Shown: positions 45,286-53,852 of the stretch, piece after piece | Numbering within the stretch: the first letter of the stretch is position 1 | How the letters are laid out: every line of letters begins with the position of its first letter | NCBI RefSeq assembly: GCF_000422265.1 | Contig: NZ_AULL01000012.1 | Span: forward strand, 310,001 to 374,000 | Direction of reading: 5' to 3' | Source: Kaistella palustris DSM 21579 | GTDB lineage: Bacteria > Bacteroidota > Bacteroidia > Flavobacteriales > Weeksellaceae | DNA: 64,000 bases | Made by a program: the position numbers and the translations under genes | The notes under the pieces: generated by a model | Told to the model about the DNA's origin: nothing | The model's input: only the letters and a program-made list of their open reading frames with translations | Databases searched by the model: none

Positions 45286-46893
45286 TTATTTTTTTGAACA
45301 CGCTTTGATGAAGGCCTTAAACAAAGGATGCGGCGTGGCTACCGTACTTTTGTATTCGGGGTGATACTGAACGCCGATGTAAAAAGGATGGTCCCTCAAC
45401 TCAAGCGTTTCCACCAGTTCGGTCTCCGGATTAAAGCCTGTGGGAACCAGACCGTTCTTCTCGAACTCTTCTTTAAACTCCGAATTGAATTCGTAGCGGT
45501 GGCGGTGTCTTTCTGAAATATTTTTGGCACCATAAATTTCATAGAGTTTGGAGCCGGCTTTCAGCGTACATTTCCACGCACCTAAACGCATTGTTCCGCC
45601 TTTATCGACCACGTTTTTCTGGTCTTCCATTAATGAAATAACCGGCTCCGGTGTCGACGTATCAAATTCCATTGAATTTGCTTTTTTGTAACCGAGTACA
45701 TTTCTTGCGAATTCTATCGTCATGATCTGCATTCCCAGGCAAATTCCCAAAAGCGGTATTTGGGTTTCGCGGGCAAATTTTGCAGCTGAAATTTTTCCTT
45801 CAATTCCGCGGTCGCCAAAACCCGGCGCGATCAGTATGCCATCGACACCGGCAAAAGTCTCTGCGGCATTTGCCTCATCCAGTTCGCCACTGTAAACCCA
45901 GCGTACTTTTACCTCGGTTTCCAGATCTGCACCTGCATGGATAAACGCTTCGGCAATGGATTTATAGGAATCCTGAAGAGATACGTACTTTCCAACGAGT
46001 GCGATCTCTACTTTTTTCTTTGGGTTTTGGTATTTTTTCAGGAAATTTTTCCAGTCTTTCAGGTCCGCCTGTTTTTCGGCTTTCAAATTAAGTTCGTTCA
46101 GCACTACATCATCAAAATTCTGTTTCTGAAGATAAAGCGGAACTTCATAGATCGTCTCCAGATCTTTACATTCGATCACATTTTCCAAAGCTACGTTACA
46201 GAACTGGGCCAGTTTTGCGCGCTGCTCTTTCGGTATTTTGTGTTCGGTACGGCAGACCAGAACATCGGCCTGGATCCCGGATTCCATCAGCTGGCGCACA
46301 GAATGCTGAGAAGGTTTAGTTTTCAGCTCCCCGCTTGATGCCAAATACGGAAGCAATGTTAAATGAATAACCATGGAGTTCTGTTCGCCGAGCTCCCATT
46401 TCAGCTGGCGCACACTTTCTATATAAGGCAAAGATTCAATATCGCCTACAGTGCCTCCGATCTCGGTAATGATAATGTCGAAATTCTGTTTTGCAAGAAT
46501 TTTTATGCGGCGCTTGATTTCATTCGTAATATGTGGGATCACCTGAACTGTTTTCCCAAGGAAGTCACCTTTGCGCTCCTTTTCAATTACAGTTTGGTAG
46601 ATCTTACCGGTAGTCACGTTGTTGTTTTGCGAAGTCGCAGAATTCAGGAATCGTTCGTAATGTCCCAGGTCCAGGTCGGTTTCTGCGCCGTCTTCGGTCA
46701 CATAACATTCGCCGTGTTCATAAGGATTCAGCGTACCGGGATCGATATTGATGTAGGGATCGAGTTTTTGGATGGTGACGTTGAAACCTCTGGATTTCAG
46801 CAGTAAGCCGAGTGATGCCGAGACGATTCCTTTGCCTAAAGAAGAAGTTACACCGCCGGTGACGAAGATGTATTTCGTGTTCTTTTTACTCAT
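45286..46893 (-). CDS. pyrG: CTP synthase
   Basis: The 535-residue enzyme makes CTP from UTP, ATP and glutamine. The synthase domain starts TKYIFVTGGVTSSLGKG; the C-terminal glutaminase carries the nucleophile in GICLGMQ and the His/Glu pair in VQYHPEY. Forty further residues could be read upstream (to 47013), but they come from a repeat-like intergenic sequence; the ATG at 46893 matches the family start. Confidence 0.97.
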   Translation of the reverse strand: MSKKNTKYIFVTGGVTSSLGKGIVSASLGLLLKSRGFNVTIQKLDPYINIDPGTLNPYEHGECYVTEDGAETDLDLGHYERFLNSATSQNNNVTTGKIYQTVIEKERKGDFLGKTVQVIPHITNEIKRRIKILAKQNFDIIITEIGGTVGDIESLPYIESVRQLKWELGEQNSMVIHLTLLPYLASSGELKTKPSQHSVRQLMESGIQADVLVCRTEHKIPKEQRAKLAQFCNVALENVIECKDLETIYEVPLYLQKQNFDDVVLNELNLKAEKQADLKDWKNFLKKYQNPKKKVEIALVGKYVSLQDSYKSIAEAFIHAGADLETEVKVRWVYSGELDEANAAETFAGVDGILIAPGFGDRGIEGKISAAKFARETQIPLLGICLGMQIMTIEFARNVLGYKKANSMEFDTSTPEPVISLMEDQKNVVDKGGTMRLGAWKCTLKAGSKLYEIYGAKNISERHRHRYEFNSEFKEEFEKNGLVPTGFNPETELVETLELRDHPFYIGVQYHPEYKSTVATPHPLFKAFIKACSKK

Positions 46894-46969
46894 TAGTTTA
46901 GGTTTGGGCAAAGTTAGGTGAAATTGAAAGAGAGGGCAAATAAAGAGCCTGCAATTTTTTTTCAGGAGT

Positions 46970-47055
46970 CGGGAACCTGCTCTCACTACTCGCTTTTTTG
47001 GGCTGCCACCCAAAAAGAGCTCAGGCAGGCCGTTCGATCAGGACTAGGGGCAATC
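46970..47055. repeat. GC-rich hairpin element between pyrG and radA
   Basis: The divergent gap between pyrG and radA holds a hairpin around TTTTTTGGG-CTGCCA-CCCAAAAAG, followed by CTCAGGCAGGCCGTTCGATC and AGGACTAGGG. It looks like a member of the interspersed repeat family of the genome rather than a promoter. No gene is supported. Confidence 0.5.
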
Positions 47056-47113
47056 ACTGAAATCGAAGGTCCATTATTCCCGAAGTTTCGATTATTTTCA
47101 GGAAATTCGCAGT

Positions 47114-48460
47114 ATGGCAAAAGTGAAAACGGCATATTTCTGTCAGAACTGCGGCGCACAATATCCGCAGTGGTTGGGACAGTGCAAAAACTGTGGCGCG
47201 TGGAATACGCTGGTAGAAGAAATTGTGGAGAAATCGCCGATTAAAAGTTACATCGACAAATCCAAACAGCACATCATCAACATCATCGAAGTTGAAACGC
47301 AGGAAGAACAGCGCATTACAACGCCCTCGGAAGAACTGAACCGCGTGTTGGGCGGCGGTATAGTATTGGGTTCCGTCACGCTGATTGGAGGCGAACCGGG
47401 CATAGGAAAATCAACACTGCTGCTTCAGCTGGCTTTAAAGATGAAAAAGAAAATCCTGTATGTGTCCGGTGAGGAAAGTGCCTCGCAGATAAAAATGCGC
47501 GCCGACAGACTCACAGAACTTCAAAATCCGAACTGTTTCCTCTTTACCGAAACTTCCGTGGAAAAAATCCTGCACGAAGCCAAAAAGCTGAAACCGGATT
47601 TCATGATCATCGATTCTATCCAGACGCTCCAAAGTCAACTTATAGAAAGTTCACCGGGAACCGTTTCGCAGATCCGGGAAACCTCCAACGAGATCATTAA
47701 ATTTTCAAAGGAAAATAATACACCGACTTTTTTAGTCGGACATATTACCAAAGACGGACAGATCGCCGGCCCAAAAGTTCTGGAGCATATGGTTGATGTC
47801 GTGTTGAATTTCGATGGCGACCGAAATCACCTGTTCCGGCTTTTGCGCGCCAGTAAAAACCGCTTTGGGTCCACTGCGGAAATCGGTATTTATGAGATGG
47901 TTTCCCAGGGCTTAAAAGAGATAAAAAATCCCTCTGAAATTCTTATCACTAAAAAGTTCGAGGAACTTTCCGGTAATTCTGTTGCCGTTACGCTGGAAGG
48001 TAACCGACCGATGTTGATTGAAATTCAGGCGCTGGTAAGTTCAGCCGTATATGGAACACCACAGCGCAGCTGCACGGGTTTCGACTTCAAAAGACTCAAT
48101 ATGCTGTTGGCAGTTCTGGAAAAAAGAGCCGGCTTTCAGTTGGGAGCCAAAGATGTCTTTCTAAATATTACAGGTGGTATAAAAACGGGTGATCCCGCGC
48201 TGGATCTCGCTGTAGTTGCATCTATTCTTTCCTCAAATGACGATGTAGCCATTTCCGAACATTTCTGTTTTGCCGGCGAGATTGGGTTGAGTGGCGAGAT
48301 CCGGCCCATCCCACAAATCGAACAGCGCATTTCGGAAGCAGAAAAGTTAGGTTACGAGAAAATATTCATTTCGAACCTGAATAAAATTCCAAAGAAAAAA
48401 TTCGGGATTATCGTGGAAGAAGTAAGTAAGATCGAAGATTTTCATGAGAAGCTGTTTTAA
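47114..48460 (+). CDS. radA: DNA repair ATPase RadA (Sms)
   Basis: The 448-residue protein helps process recombination intermediates. It has an N-terminal zinc finger (CQNCGAQYPQWLGQCKNCG), a RecA-like Walker A (GGEPGIGKSTL), the family KNRFG motif, and a C-terminal Lon-protease-like domain. It diverges from pyrG. Confidence 0.97.
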   Translation: MAKVKTAYFCQNCGAQYPQWLGQCKNCGAWNTLVEEIVEKSPIKSYIDKSKQHIINIIEVETQEEQRITTPSEELNRVLGGGIVLGSVTLIGGEPGIGKSTLLLQLALKMKKKILYVSGEESASQIKMRADRLTELQNPNCFLFTETSVEKILHEAKKLKPDFMIIDSIQTLQSQLIESSPGTVSQIRETSNEIIKFSKENNTPTFLVGHITKDGQIAGPKVLEHMVDVVLNFDGDRNHLFRLLRASKNRFGSTAEIGIYEMVSQGLKEIKNPSEILITKKFEELSGNSVAVTLEGNRPMLIEIQALVSSAVYGTPQRSCTGFDFKRLNMLLAVLEKRAGFQLGAKDVFLNITGGIKTGDPALDLAVVASILSSNDDVAISEHFCFAGEIGLSGEIRPIPQIEQRISEAEKLGYEKIFISNLNKIPKKKFGIIVEEVSKIEDFHEKLF

Positions 48461-48468
48461 TATTATGC

Positions 48469-48501
48469 AGCGCTGTTAGAGCTCCGAGCTCTAACAGCGC
48501 T
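48469..48501 (+). repeat. Palindrome left of the RAYT gene
   Basis: A perfect 15-bp stem (AGCGCTGTTAGAGCT and its complement) with loop CCG. It begins 8 bp after the radA stop and lies 12 bp before the RAYT start. Confidence 0.9.
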
Positions 48502-48512
48502 TTAAAAAACTG

Positions 48513-49088
48513 ATGATGAAAAAAGACATTGAACCTTTGGAACTCAACTGCTTCTACCACATTTATAACAAAGGGATAAATGGTGCCCAAATCTTTTTCA
48601 GTCACGCAAATTATCTTTATTTTTTAAAATGTGTTTCAGAAAAAACGGCATCGGTGGCGGGTATATACAGTTACTGTTTGCTTCAGGGTCATTTTCATAT
48701 TTTGATCAAAACAAAAAGTGAGGAAGATATCAGAGCAGTGTTCGCCGAAAAACAAGATGTCAACAAGGTAATAAGTCAGCAGTTTTCAAATGCATTCAAC
48801 AGCTACTCGCAAGCCATCAACAAACGTTTTGGCAGGACGGGAAAACTTTTTGAGCTTCCATTTCGCAGAAAGAAAATAAAGTCGGAGCAACAACTGATTA
48901 AATCTGTTTTACACATTAACAAAAATCCGGCGAAGCACCATGTTACCGAAGATTTTCTAAATTATCCGTACTCTTCTGTTGCTGACATTTTGAGCAGTAC
49001 AGCCTTAACAGCTGAATACCATGAAGTGATTGCATTGTTTAACGGTGTTGAAAATTTTAAGAAATCCTTGTCTGAATTTCAAACTTAA
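48513..49088 (+). CDS. REP-associated tyrosine transposase-like protein (RAYT), possibly inactivated
   Basis: A 191-residue Y1/HUH-type protein. The HUH metal motif is HFH at 60-62 (LLQGHFHILIK), and the C-terminal NYPYSS segment is typical of the group. The expected catalytic Tyr in the YIHxNP motif appears as His (HINKNP, H134), a change one base away from TAC. Matching palindromes stand on both sides. RAYTs are thought to spread the REP sequences around them. The gene ends 6 bp before the right palindrome. Confidence 0.85.
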   Translation: MMKKDIEPLELNCFYHIYNKGINGAQIFFSHANYLYFLKCVSEKTASVAGIYSYCLLQGHFHILIKTKSEEDIRAVFAEKQDVNKVISQQFSNAFNSYSQAINKRFGRTGKLFELPFRRKKIKSEQQLIKSVLHINKNPAKHHVTEDFLNYPYSSVADILSSTALTAEYHEVIALFNGVENFKKSLSEFQT

Positions 49089-49094
49089 TAATAC

Positions 49095-49127
49095 AGCGCT
49101 GTTAGGGCTCGGAGCCCTAACAGCGCT
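49095..49127 (-). repeat. Palindrome right of the RAYT gene, inverted relative to the left copy
   Basis: A 15-bp stem (AGCGCTGTTAGGGCT and its complement) with loop CGG. Compared with the left copy, one stem pair differs and the loop is the reverse complement (CCG versus CGG), so the two copies face opposite ways. Confidence 0.9.
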
Positions 49128-49142
49128 CCCAAAATAACTTCA

Positions 49143-49715
49143 ATGAATTACCTCGCCCATTCCTTTCTTACATTTTCCGATGAGCAGATCGTTGGGCAGT
49201 TTCTGGAGGATTTCATTCCCAACAGAGACCGCTTTTCCTATCCCGAGAAAATGCAGCAGGGAATTACTTTGCACCGTGAGATCGATACTTTTACAGATTC
49301 GCACCCTGAACTTCGCGAGGCAAAAAAACTTTTCAGTCCTTTGGTCCGTTTGTATTCCGGCGCTTTTGTCGATGTGGCAATGGACTATTTTTTAGCCAAT
49401 TCCCTGAGCGAAGCAGCTTTGGCGGCGCATACCCAAAAGGTTTATCATGTATTGCGGAAATTCGAAGAATATTTGCCCGAGCGTTTAGGGCGAATGCTGG
49501 AAGGGATGGAAAGAGATAACTGGCTGTATAACTACAGGGAAGATTGGGGAATCAAATACTCGGTACAGAATGTATTGAACAAAGCGAAATATCTCGAAAA
49601 GGACCTGCCGGTGTTTGATGTTTTTTTACAAAATAAACCGCAGCTTCAAAGGCACTTTAATAAATTTTTTCCCGATTTGCAGGCACATGCTGTGGACGTA
49701 AATGCGCGTTTTTAA
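49143..49715 (+). CDS. ACP phosphodiesterase-family protein
   Basis: A 190-residue protein of the AcpH type, with the N-terminal MNYLAHSFLTF, the segment GITLHREIDTFTDSHP and DVAMDYFLA. AcpH removes the phosphopantetheine arm of acyl carrier protein; these conserved His/Asp residues fit its HD-like metal site. Function in Bacteroidetes homologs is inferred. It starts 15 bp after the RAYT palindrome. Confidence 0.88.
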   Translation: MNYLAHSFLTFSDEQIVGQFLEDFIPNRDRFSYPEKMQQGITLHREIDTFTDSHPELREAKKLFSPLVRLYSGAFVDVAMDYFLANSLSEAALAAHTQKVYHVLRKFEEYLPERLGRMLEGMERDNWLYNYREDWGIKYSVQNVLNKAKYLEKDLPVFDVFLQNKPQLQRHFNKFFPDLQAHAVDVNARF

Positions 49716-49729
49716 AAATTTTTATACAG

Positions 49730-50212
49730 TTATCTGTTTGGATAGTCCAGTTTTTCACTTTGCCTTTTTCCGTTTACAATGATGTGGATGATATTCATCT
49801 GGTCATCGAAGAAATTATACAGAAAACTTACGGCGGTTTCCACTTTTTTAGGGCTTTGCACGGGCTCAGATTCAAGGAAGATGTTTACAGATTCATTTTC
49901 CTCTTCGTAACCAACGTAATTAACCTTCAGGAAATGACCGTCGGCCTTTAACTTTAAATATTCAAGACAGTATTTGCGCAGGTTTTCATTGATCTGTTTT
50001 CTGTATTTTTCTTCGTTGAAGTGAATGGCTGCGCCGTATTTTTCATTTAAAGCATTCTCCAGGTCATCCAAAAAAAACTTACCGGTTATCTGAAAGGTTT
50101 TCGATTTTGTATTGTAGTTAAATTCGACAGAACCAACGTGATAGGGATGCAGATCCTTTGCCGGAGAAAAAGCACAAAAGGTTAATAAAAACAGAAGAAA
50201 AACTTTTTGCAT
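49730..50212 (-). CDS. DUF6702-family exported protein
   Basis: A 160-residue protein with a signal peptide (residues 1-18), then HPYHVGSVEFNYN and SKTFQITGKFFLDDLENALN, which match the DUF6702 pattern. The function is unknown. It diverges from the HupE-like gene, an arrangement I recall from other flavobacteria together with the M1 peptidase downstream. Confidence 0.85.
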   Translation of the reverse strand: MQKVFLLFLLTFCAFSPAKDLHPYHVGSVEFNYNTKSKTFQITGKFFLDDLENALNEKYGAAIHFNEEKYRKQINENLRKYCLEYLKLKADGHFLKVNYVGYEEENESVNIFLESEPVQSPKKVETAVSFLYNFFDDQMNIIHIIVNGKRQSEKLDYPNR

Positions 50213-50265
50213 GGGTCAAAATTAGAAATAATTTTTGTAATATCGCTCGCTTCTAAACAGTAGCA

Positions 50266-50847
50266 ATGCACGATTTTATTTTTTATCTACAGCTGGGTTG
50301 GGAGCATATAATCTCCTGGGATGCGCTGGATCATCAGTTATTTGTCTTGGTACTTGTCGCGGTGTATACTTATTATGACTGGCGAAAGATTTTGATTCTG
50401 GTCACCGCCTTTACGATTGGTCACTCCATGACTTTGGCGCTGAGCGTGCTCGATGTTTTCCGTCTGCCAGCTGACTGGGTGGAATTCCTCATTCCGCTAA
50501 CGATTCTACTAACTGCCGCAGATAACATGCTCATGCGCCACAAACAGCAGAGTCTCATGAAACTCAATTTTTATCTTGCGCTAATTTTTGGTTTGATTCA
50601 CGGGATGGGATTTGCGAATACTGCGAGACTTATGATTGCCAGTGAGCAGGATATATTTGTTCCGCTGCTCGGTTTCAATATCGGGCTGGAGCTTGGTCAG
50701 GTGCTTGTAGTGTCGTTAATTTTGGGGATTGAATTTCTTCTTATTAAATTTTTCACAATTAAAAAACTGCACTGGATGGTTTTTGCTTCTGCAATTACAC
50801 TGCTTATATCGTTGAAACTCTGTCTGGAAAGATTTCCATTTTTTTAA
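50266..50847 (+). CDS. HupE/UreJ-like membrane protein
   Basis: A 193-residue protein with about six membrane helices and His residues inside the membrane segments (WEHIISWDALDH, FTIGHSMTLA, GLIHGMGFAN), the pattern of HupE/UreJ-type putative metal (nickel) permeases. There is no urease or hydrogenase gene in the window, so the transported ion is uncertain. Confidence 0.85.
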   Translation: MHDFIFYLQLGWEHIISWDALDHQLFVLVLVAVYTYYDWRKILILVTAFTIGHSMTLALSVLDVFRLPADWVEFLIPLTILLTAADNMLMRHKQQSLMKLNFYLALIFGLIHGMGFANTARLMIASEQDIFVPLLGFNIGLELGQVLVVSLILGIEFLLIKFFTIKKLHWMVFASAITLLISLKLCLERFPFF

Positions 50848-50916
50848 ATTAATGCTGCGTACCGTTATCTTTTTTGAATATTTATTTTAATTTTACAGAC
50901 CTTCCACCATTAAATA

Positions 50917-53292
50917 ATGAAAATGCATTTCAAAAGTTTCGTTTTCTCACTGCTTTTACCGTTAACCGTTTTTGCGCAGAACATTCAGAACAATCCAACA
51001 AGCAACCACGGCAATAAGTTCGAGCAGTTGGGTACGATCCTGCCGACGCCGAATATCTACCGCACTGCCTCCGGTGCCCCGGGACAGGGCTATTGGCAAA
51101 ACAGGGCGGATTATAATATTACTGCATATTTGGATGAGGAAAAGAGAAATCTGCGCGGTTCGGAAACGGTGACCTATTATAACAATTCTCCGGATGACCT
51201 GGATTACCTTTGGCTTCAGCTCGATGAAAATGAGCAGTCGACCACAAAGAATGCGGGCTACGACAGTGAATCTTTTTTGCCAAAAGTGACCACCAGTGAC
51301 CGGTTAAAGGTTACTGATCTTCCCGCCAAAGATAATGGATACGGCGTAAATCTGGAAAAAGTAACAGACGGGGCAGGAAGTCCTTTAAGATATGTCATCA
51401 ATAAAACCATGATGCGCATCGATTTGCCGAAAATCTTAAAAAAAGGAGAAAAGATCACTTTTAAGATCGACTGGAATTATAATATTCCAAACCGTATTGT
51501 AATGGGCGGCCGCGGAGGTTATGAGTTTTTCCCCGAAGACGGTAATGACCTTTATACAATTACGCAGTGGTATCCGAGAATGTGCGTGTACAGCGATTTC
51601 AAAGGTTGGCAAAATAATCAGTTTACCGGCCGCGGCGAATTTGCACTCGTCTTTGGTAATTTTAATGTCTCTATGAATGTTCCTGCAGATCACATTGTAG
51701 CCGGAACGGGCGTGGGTAAAAACTATGACGAAGTGTTGACTTCCGCCCAGCTCGCAAGATGGAAGCAGGCACAGAGTTCGAATGAACCGATTGAAATTGT
51801 TACTCTGGAGGAAGCTAAGAAAGCAGAAAAAAATAAGTCCAAAGAAAGGAAGATCTGGAAATTCGAAGCTGAGAATGTACGTGATTTCGCCTGGACGTCT
51901 TCCCGTAAATTTATTTGGGACGGCATGAAAGTGACGATTCCCGAAAACAACAATCAGGTGATGGCAATGAGCTTATATCCGAAAGAAGCGTACGGTTTGT
52001 ACCGCAAGTTTTCCACGCCTGCGGTTGCTCATACCATTAAGACATATTCCGAGTTCAGCATTCCGTATCCTTATCCTGTCGCACAGTCCATCGAAGCTGC
52101 AAACGGAATGGAATATCCGATGATCTGTTTCAATTACGGCAGAACCGAAAAAGACGGCACCTATTCTGAAGGCATTAAAAATGGAATGATCGGTGTGATC
52201 ATTCATGAAGTAGGACATAACTTTTTTCCAATGATCGTGAATTCCGACGAAAGACAATGGTCCTGGATGGATGAAGGTTTAAATACTTTTTTAGAATATC
52301 TGACCGAACAGAAGTGGGACAATAAGTTCCCGTCCCGCCGTGGTCCGGCCTACGAAATCGTGGATTATATGAAGTTGCCGAAAGATCAGTTGGAGCCGAT
52401 CATGACCAATTCTGAAAATATTGTGCAGTTTGGACCGAACGCCTACTCAAAACCGGCTACCGGACTTAATATCTTGCGTGAAACAATCATGGGACGCGAA
52501 CTTTTCGACAAAGCCTTTAAAACGTATGCAAAAAGATGGGCATTCAAACATCCCGAACCTGCAGATTTCTTTCGTACGATGAATGATGCCAGTGCCGAGA
52601 ATCTCGATTGGTTTTGGCGCGGCTGGTTTTACGGTATTGAGCCTGTAGATATTGCCATTGACAAAGTTACTTTAGCAACGCCGGATTTGGAAGGCACTCC
52701 AAAGGCGCGCGAAATAACGTATACTGTCGATAAACCTTTGCAAAGTGATTTTGATGATATTTCGAAGATCAGAAACCGCGCAGACAGGAGCATTACTTTT
52801 TACACGGATTCCGATAAAGAAACTCAGGATTTCTACTGGCGTTATAACCGCGGTATGGAAAAGGTGGATCAGGCAAAAACCTACTCTTTAAAAGAAGATA
52901 ACCTGGAAAAAGTATCCGCAAAAGAAAAAGCAAACCTTGGGAAGATCTACGCTTATCAGATTGATTTCAGCAACAAAGGTGGTCTGGTCATGCCGATTAT
53001 TCTGGAATTTACCTTCGAAGACGGAACGAAAGCAAACGATAAATCCTCAGCCCAGATCTGGAGAAAAAATGAGCAGAAAGTTTCTAAAACGTACTACTTT
53101 AGTAAAAAACTGAAATCAATTCAACTCGACCCCATGCGCGAAACTGCTGATATTGATACGTCCAATAATTTCTGGGGCGACATCGCGGAGCCTACTTCAA
53201 AGTTTGAAGTCTTTAAGCAAAAAAAAGAAGGAGCCGTACGCGGAGCTTCGAACGGAAAAATAAATCCAATGCAGGCAGTGGGGAAAAAATAA
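50917..53292 (+). CDS. Exported M1-family metallopeptidase
   Basis: The 791-residue enzyme has a signal peptide (about residues 1-20) and an M1 aminopeptidase core: zinc site HEVGH at 430-434 with the third ligand E453 (the HExxH-x18-E spacing is exact). The N-terminal beta-sandwich and the C-terminal domain are present. Probably a periplasmic or outer-membrane-associated peptidase that trims N-termini. It is followed by a strong terminator. Confidence 0.95.
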   Translation: MKMHFKSFVFSLLLPLTVFAQNIQNNPTSNHGNKFEQLGTILPTPNIYRTASGAPGQGYWQNRADYNITAYLDEEKRNLRGSETVTYYNNSPDDLDYLWLQLDENEQSTTKNAGYDSESFLPKVTTSDRLKVTDLPAKDNGYGVNLEKVTDGAGSPLRYVINKTMMRIDLPKILKKGEKITFKIDWNYNIPNRIVMGGRGGYEFFPEDGNDLYTITQWYPRMCVYSDFKGWQNNQFTGRGEFALVFGNFNVSMNVPADHIVAGTGVGKNYDEVLTSAQLARWKQAQSSNEPIEIVTLEEAKKAEKNKSKERKIWKFEAENVRDFAWTSSRKFIWDGMKVTIPENNNQVMAMSLYPKEAYGLYRKFSTPAVAHTIKTYSEFSIPYPYPVAQSIEAANGMEYPMICFNYGRTEKDGTYSEGIKNGMIGVIIHEVGHNFFPMIVNSDERQWSWMDEGLNTFLEYLTEQKWDNKFPSRRGPAYEIVDYMKLPKDQLEPIMTNSENIVQFGPNAYSKPATGLNILRETIMGRELFDKAFKTYAKRWAFKHPEPADFFRTMNDASAENLDWFWRGWFYGIEPVDIAIDKVTLATPDLEGTPKAREITYTVDKPLQSDFDDISKIRNRADRSITFYTDSDKETQDFYWRYNRGMEKVDQAKTYSLKEDNLEKVSAKEKANLGKIYAYQIDFSNKGGLVMPIILEFTFEDGTKANDKSSAQIWRKNEQKVSKTYYFSKKLKSIQLDPMRETADIDTSNNFWGDIAEPTSKFEVFKQKKEGAVRGASNGKINPMQAVGKK

Positions 53293-53307
53293 AAAAAGTT
53301 TGGGTAT

Positions 53308-53342
53308 AAAAAAAGCTGTTTCAATTCGAAACAGCTTTTTTG
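53308..53342. terminator. Bidirectional terminator after the M1 peptidase gene
   Basis: A 13-bp stem (AAAAAGCTGTTTC with its complement, loop AATTC) flanked by A and T runs sits between converging genes. Confidence 0.9.
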
Positions 53343-53352
53343 TATTACGTTT

Positions 53353-53841
53353 CTACTTCCAGAAAAACCATTCTTTACCGTTGTAAATGCACATCAGTTT
53401 GGCGCTCGGGTCATAACACATCATTCCCGCGACAGGGGATTTTACATTGGCCACAGGGTTGGTGATCTGTGGCAGAATCAGTGCTTTGTCAGGTGCCTCT
53501 AAAACCAGCGCGCCGTCAGCTGTAGTAGTTTGATCACCGAATACCACTTTAGCATTATTATAATCCGTGCCGGCAAGTAGAGTTGGTGCAATACCCGGTT
53601 TGTCTGTAAGCTCCTTCCAGAAACCATCATTGTAAAGCACTTTCGAAGTATCCAGATCGAACACTATAGTTCCCGGTGTTACATTAGTCATGGTTGAACT
53701 TTTAGTCACGTTCGGCAGAATAATGCCTTTGGTCGTACCAGTAGCAAAATCAAGAATGCCACTTCCTGACACGGTAGTTTTACCGATAGAAATCTGTCCG
53801 TAGGCCAAATTTGCCAGCAGTATTAAAATTATTTTTTTCAT
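53353..53841 (-). CDS. Small exported surface-type protein
   Basis: A 162-residue protein with a signal peptide ending at AYGQ, beta-rich and Thr/Gly-rich. The C-terminal segment VAGMMCYDPSAKLMCIYNGKEW resembles the end of the neighbouring 796-residue protein (GMLVYDTDDDCLKMYDGSGW). It follows that gene by 11 bp, so the two form an operon. Probably a cell-surface or secreted protein; function unknown. Confidence 0.8.
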   Translation of the reverse strand: MKKIILILLANLAYGQISIGKTTVSGSGILDFATGTTKGIILPNVTKSSTMTNVTPGTIVFDLDTSKVLYNDGFWKELTDKPGIAPTLLAGTDYNNAKVVFGDQTTTADGALVLEAPDKALILPQITNPVANVKSPVAGMMCYDPSAKLMCIYNGKEWFFWK

Positions 53842-53852
53842 CGTAATTGTGT

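Noticed and set aside
46894..47013. Forty-residue N-terminal extension of PyrG
   Set aside because: It runs into the GC-rich hairpin element between pyrG and radA; the ATG at 46893 gives the standard start of CTP synthase.
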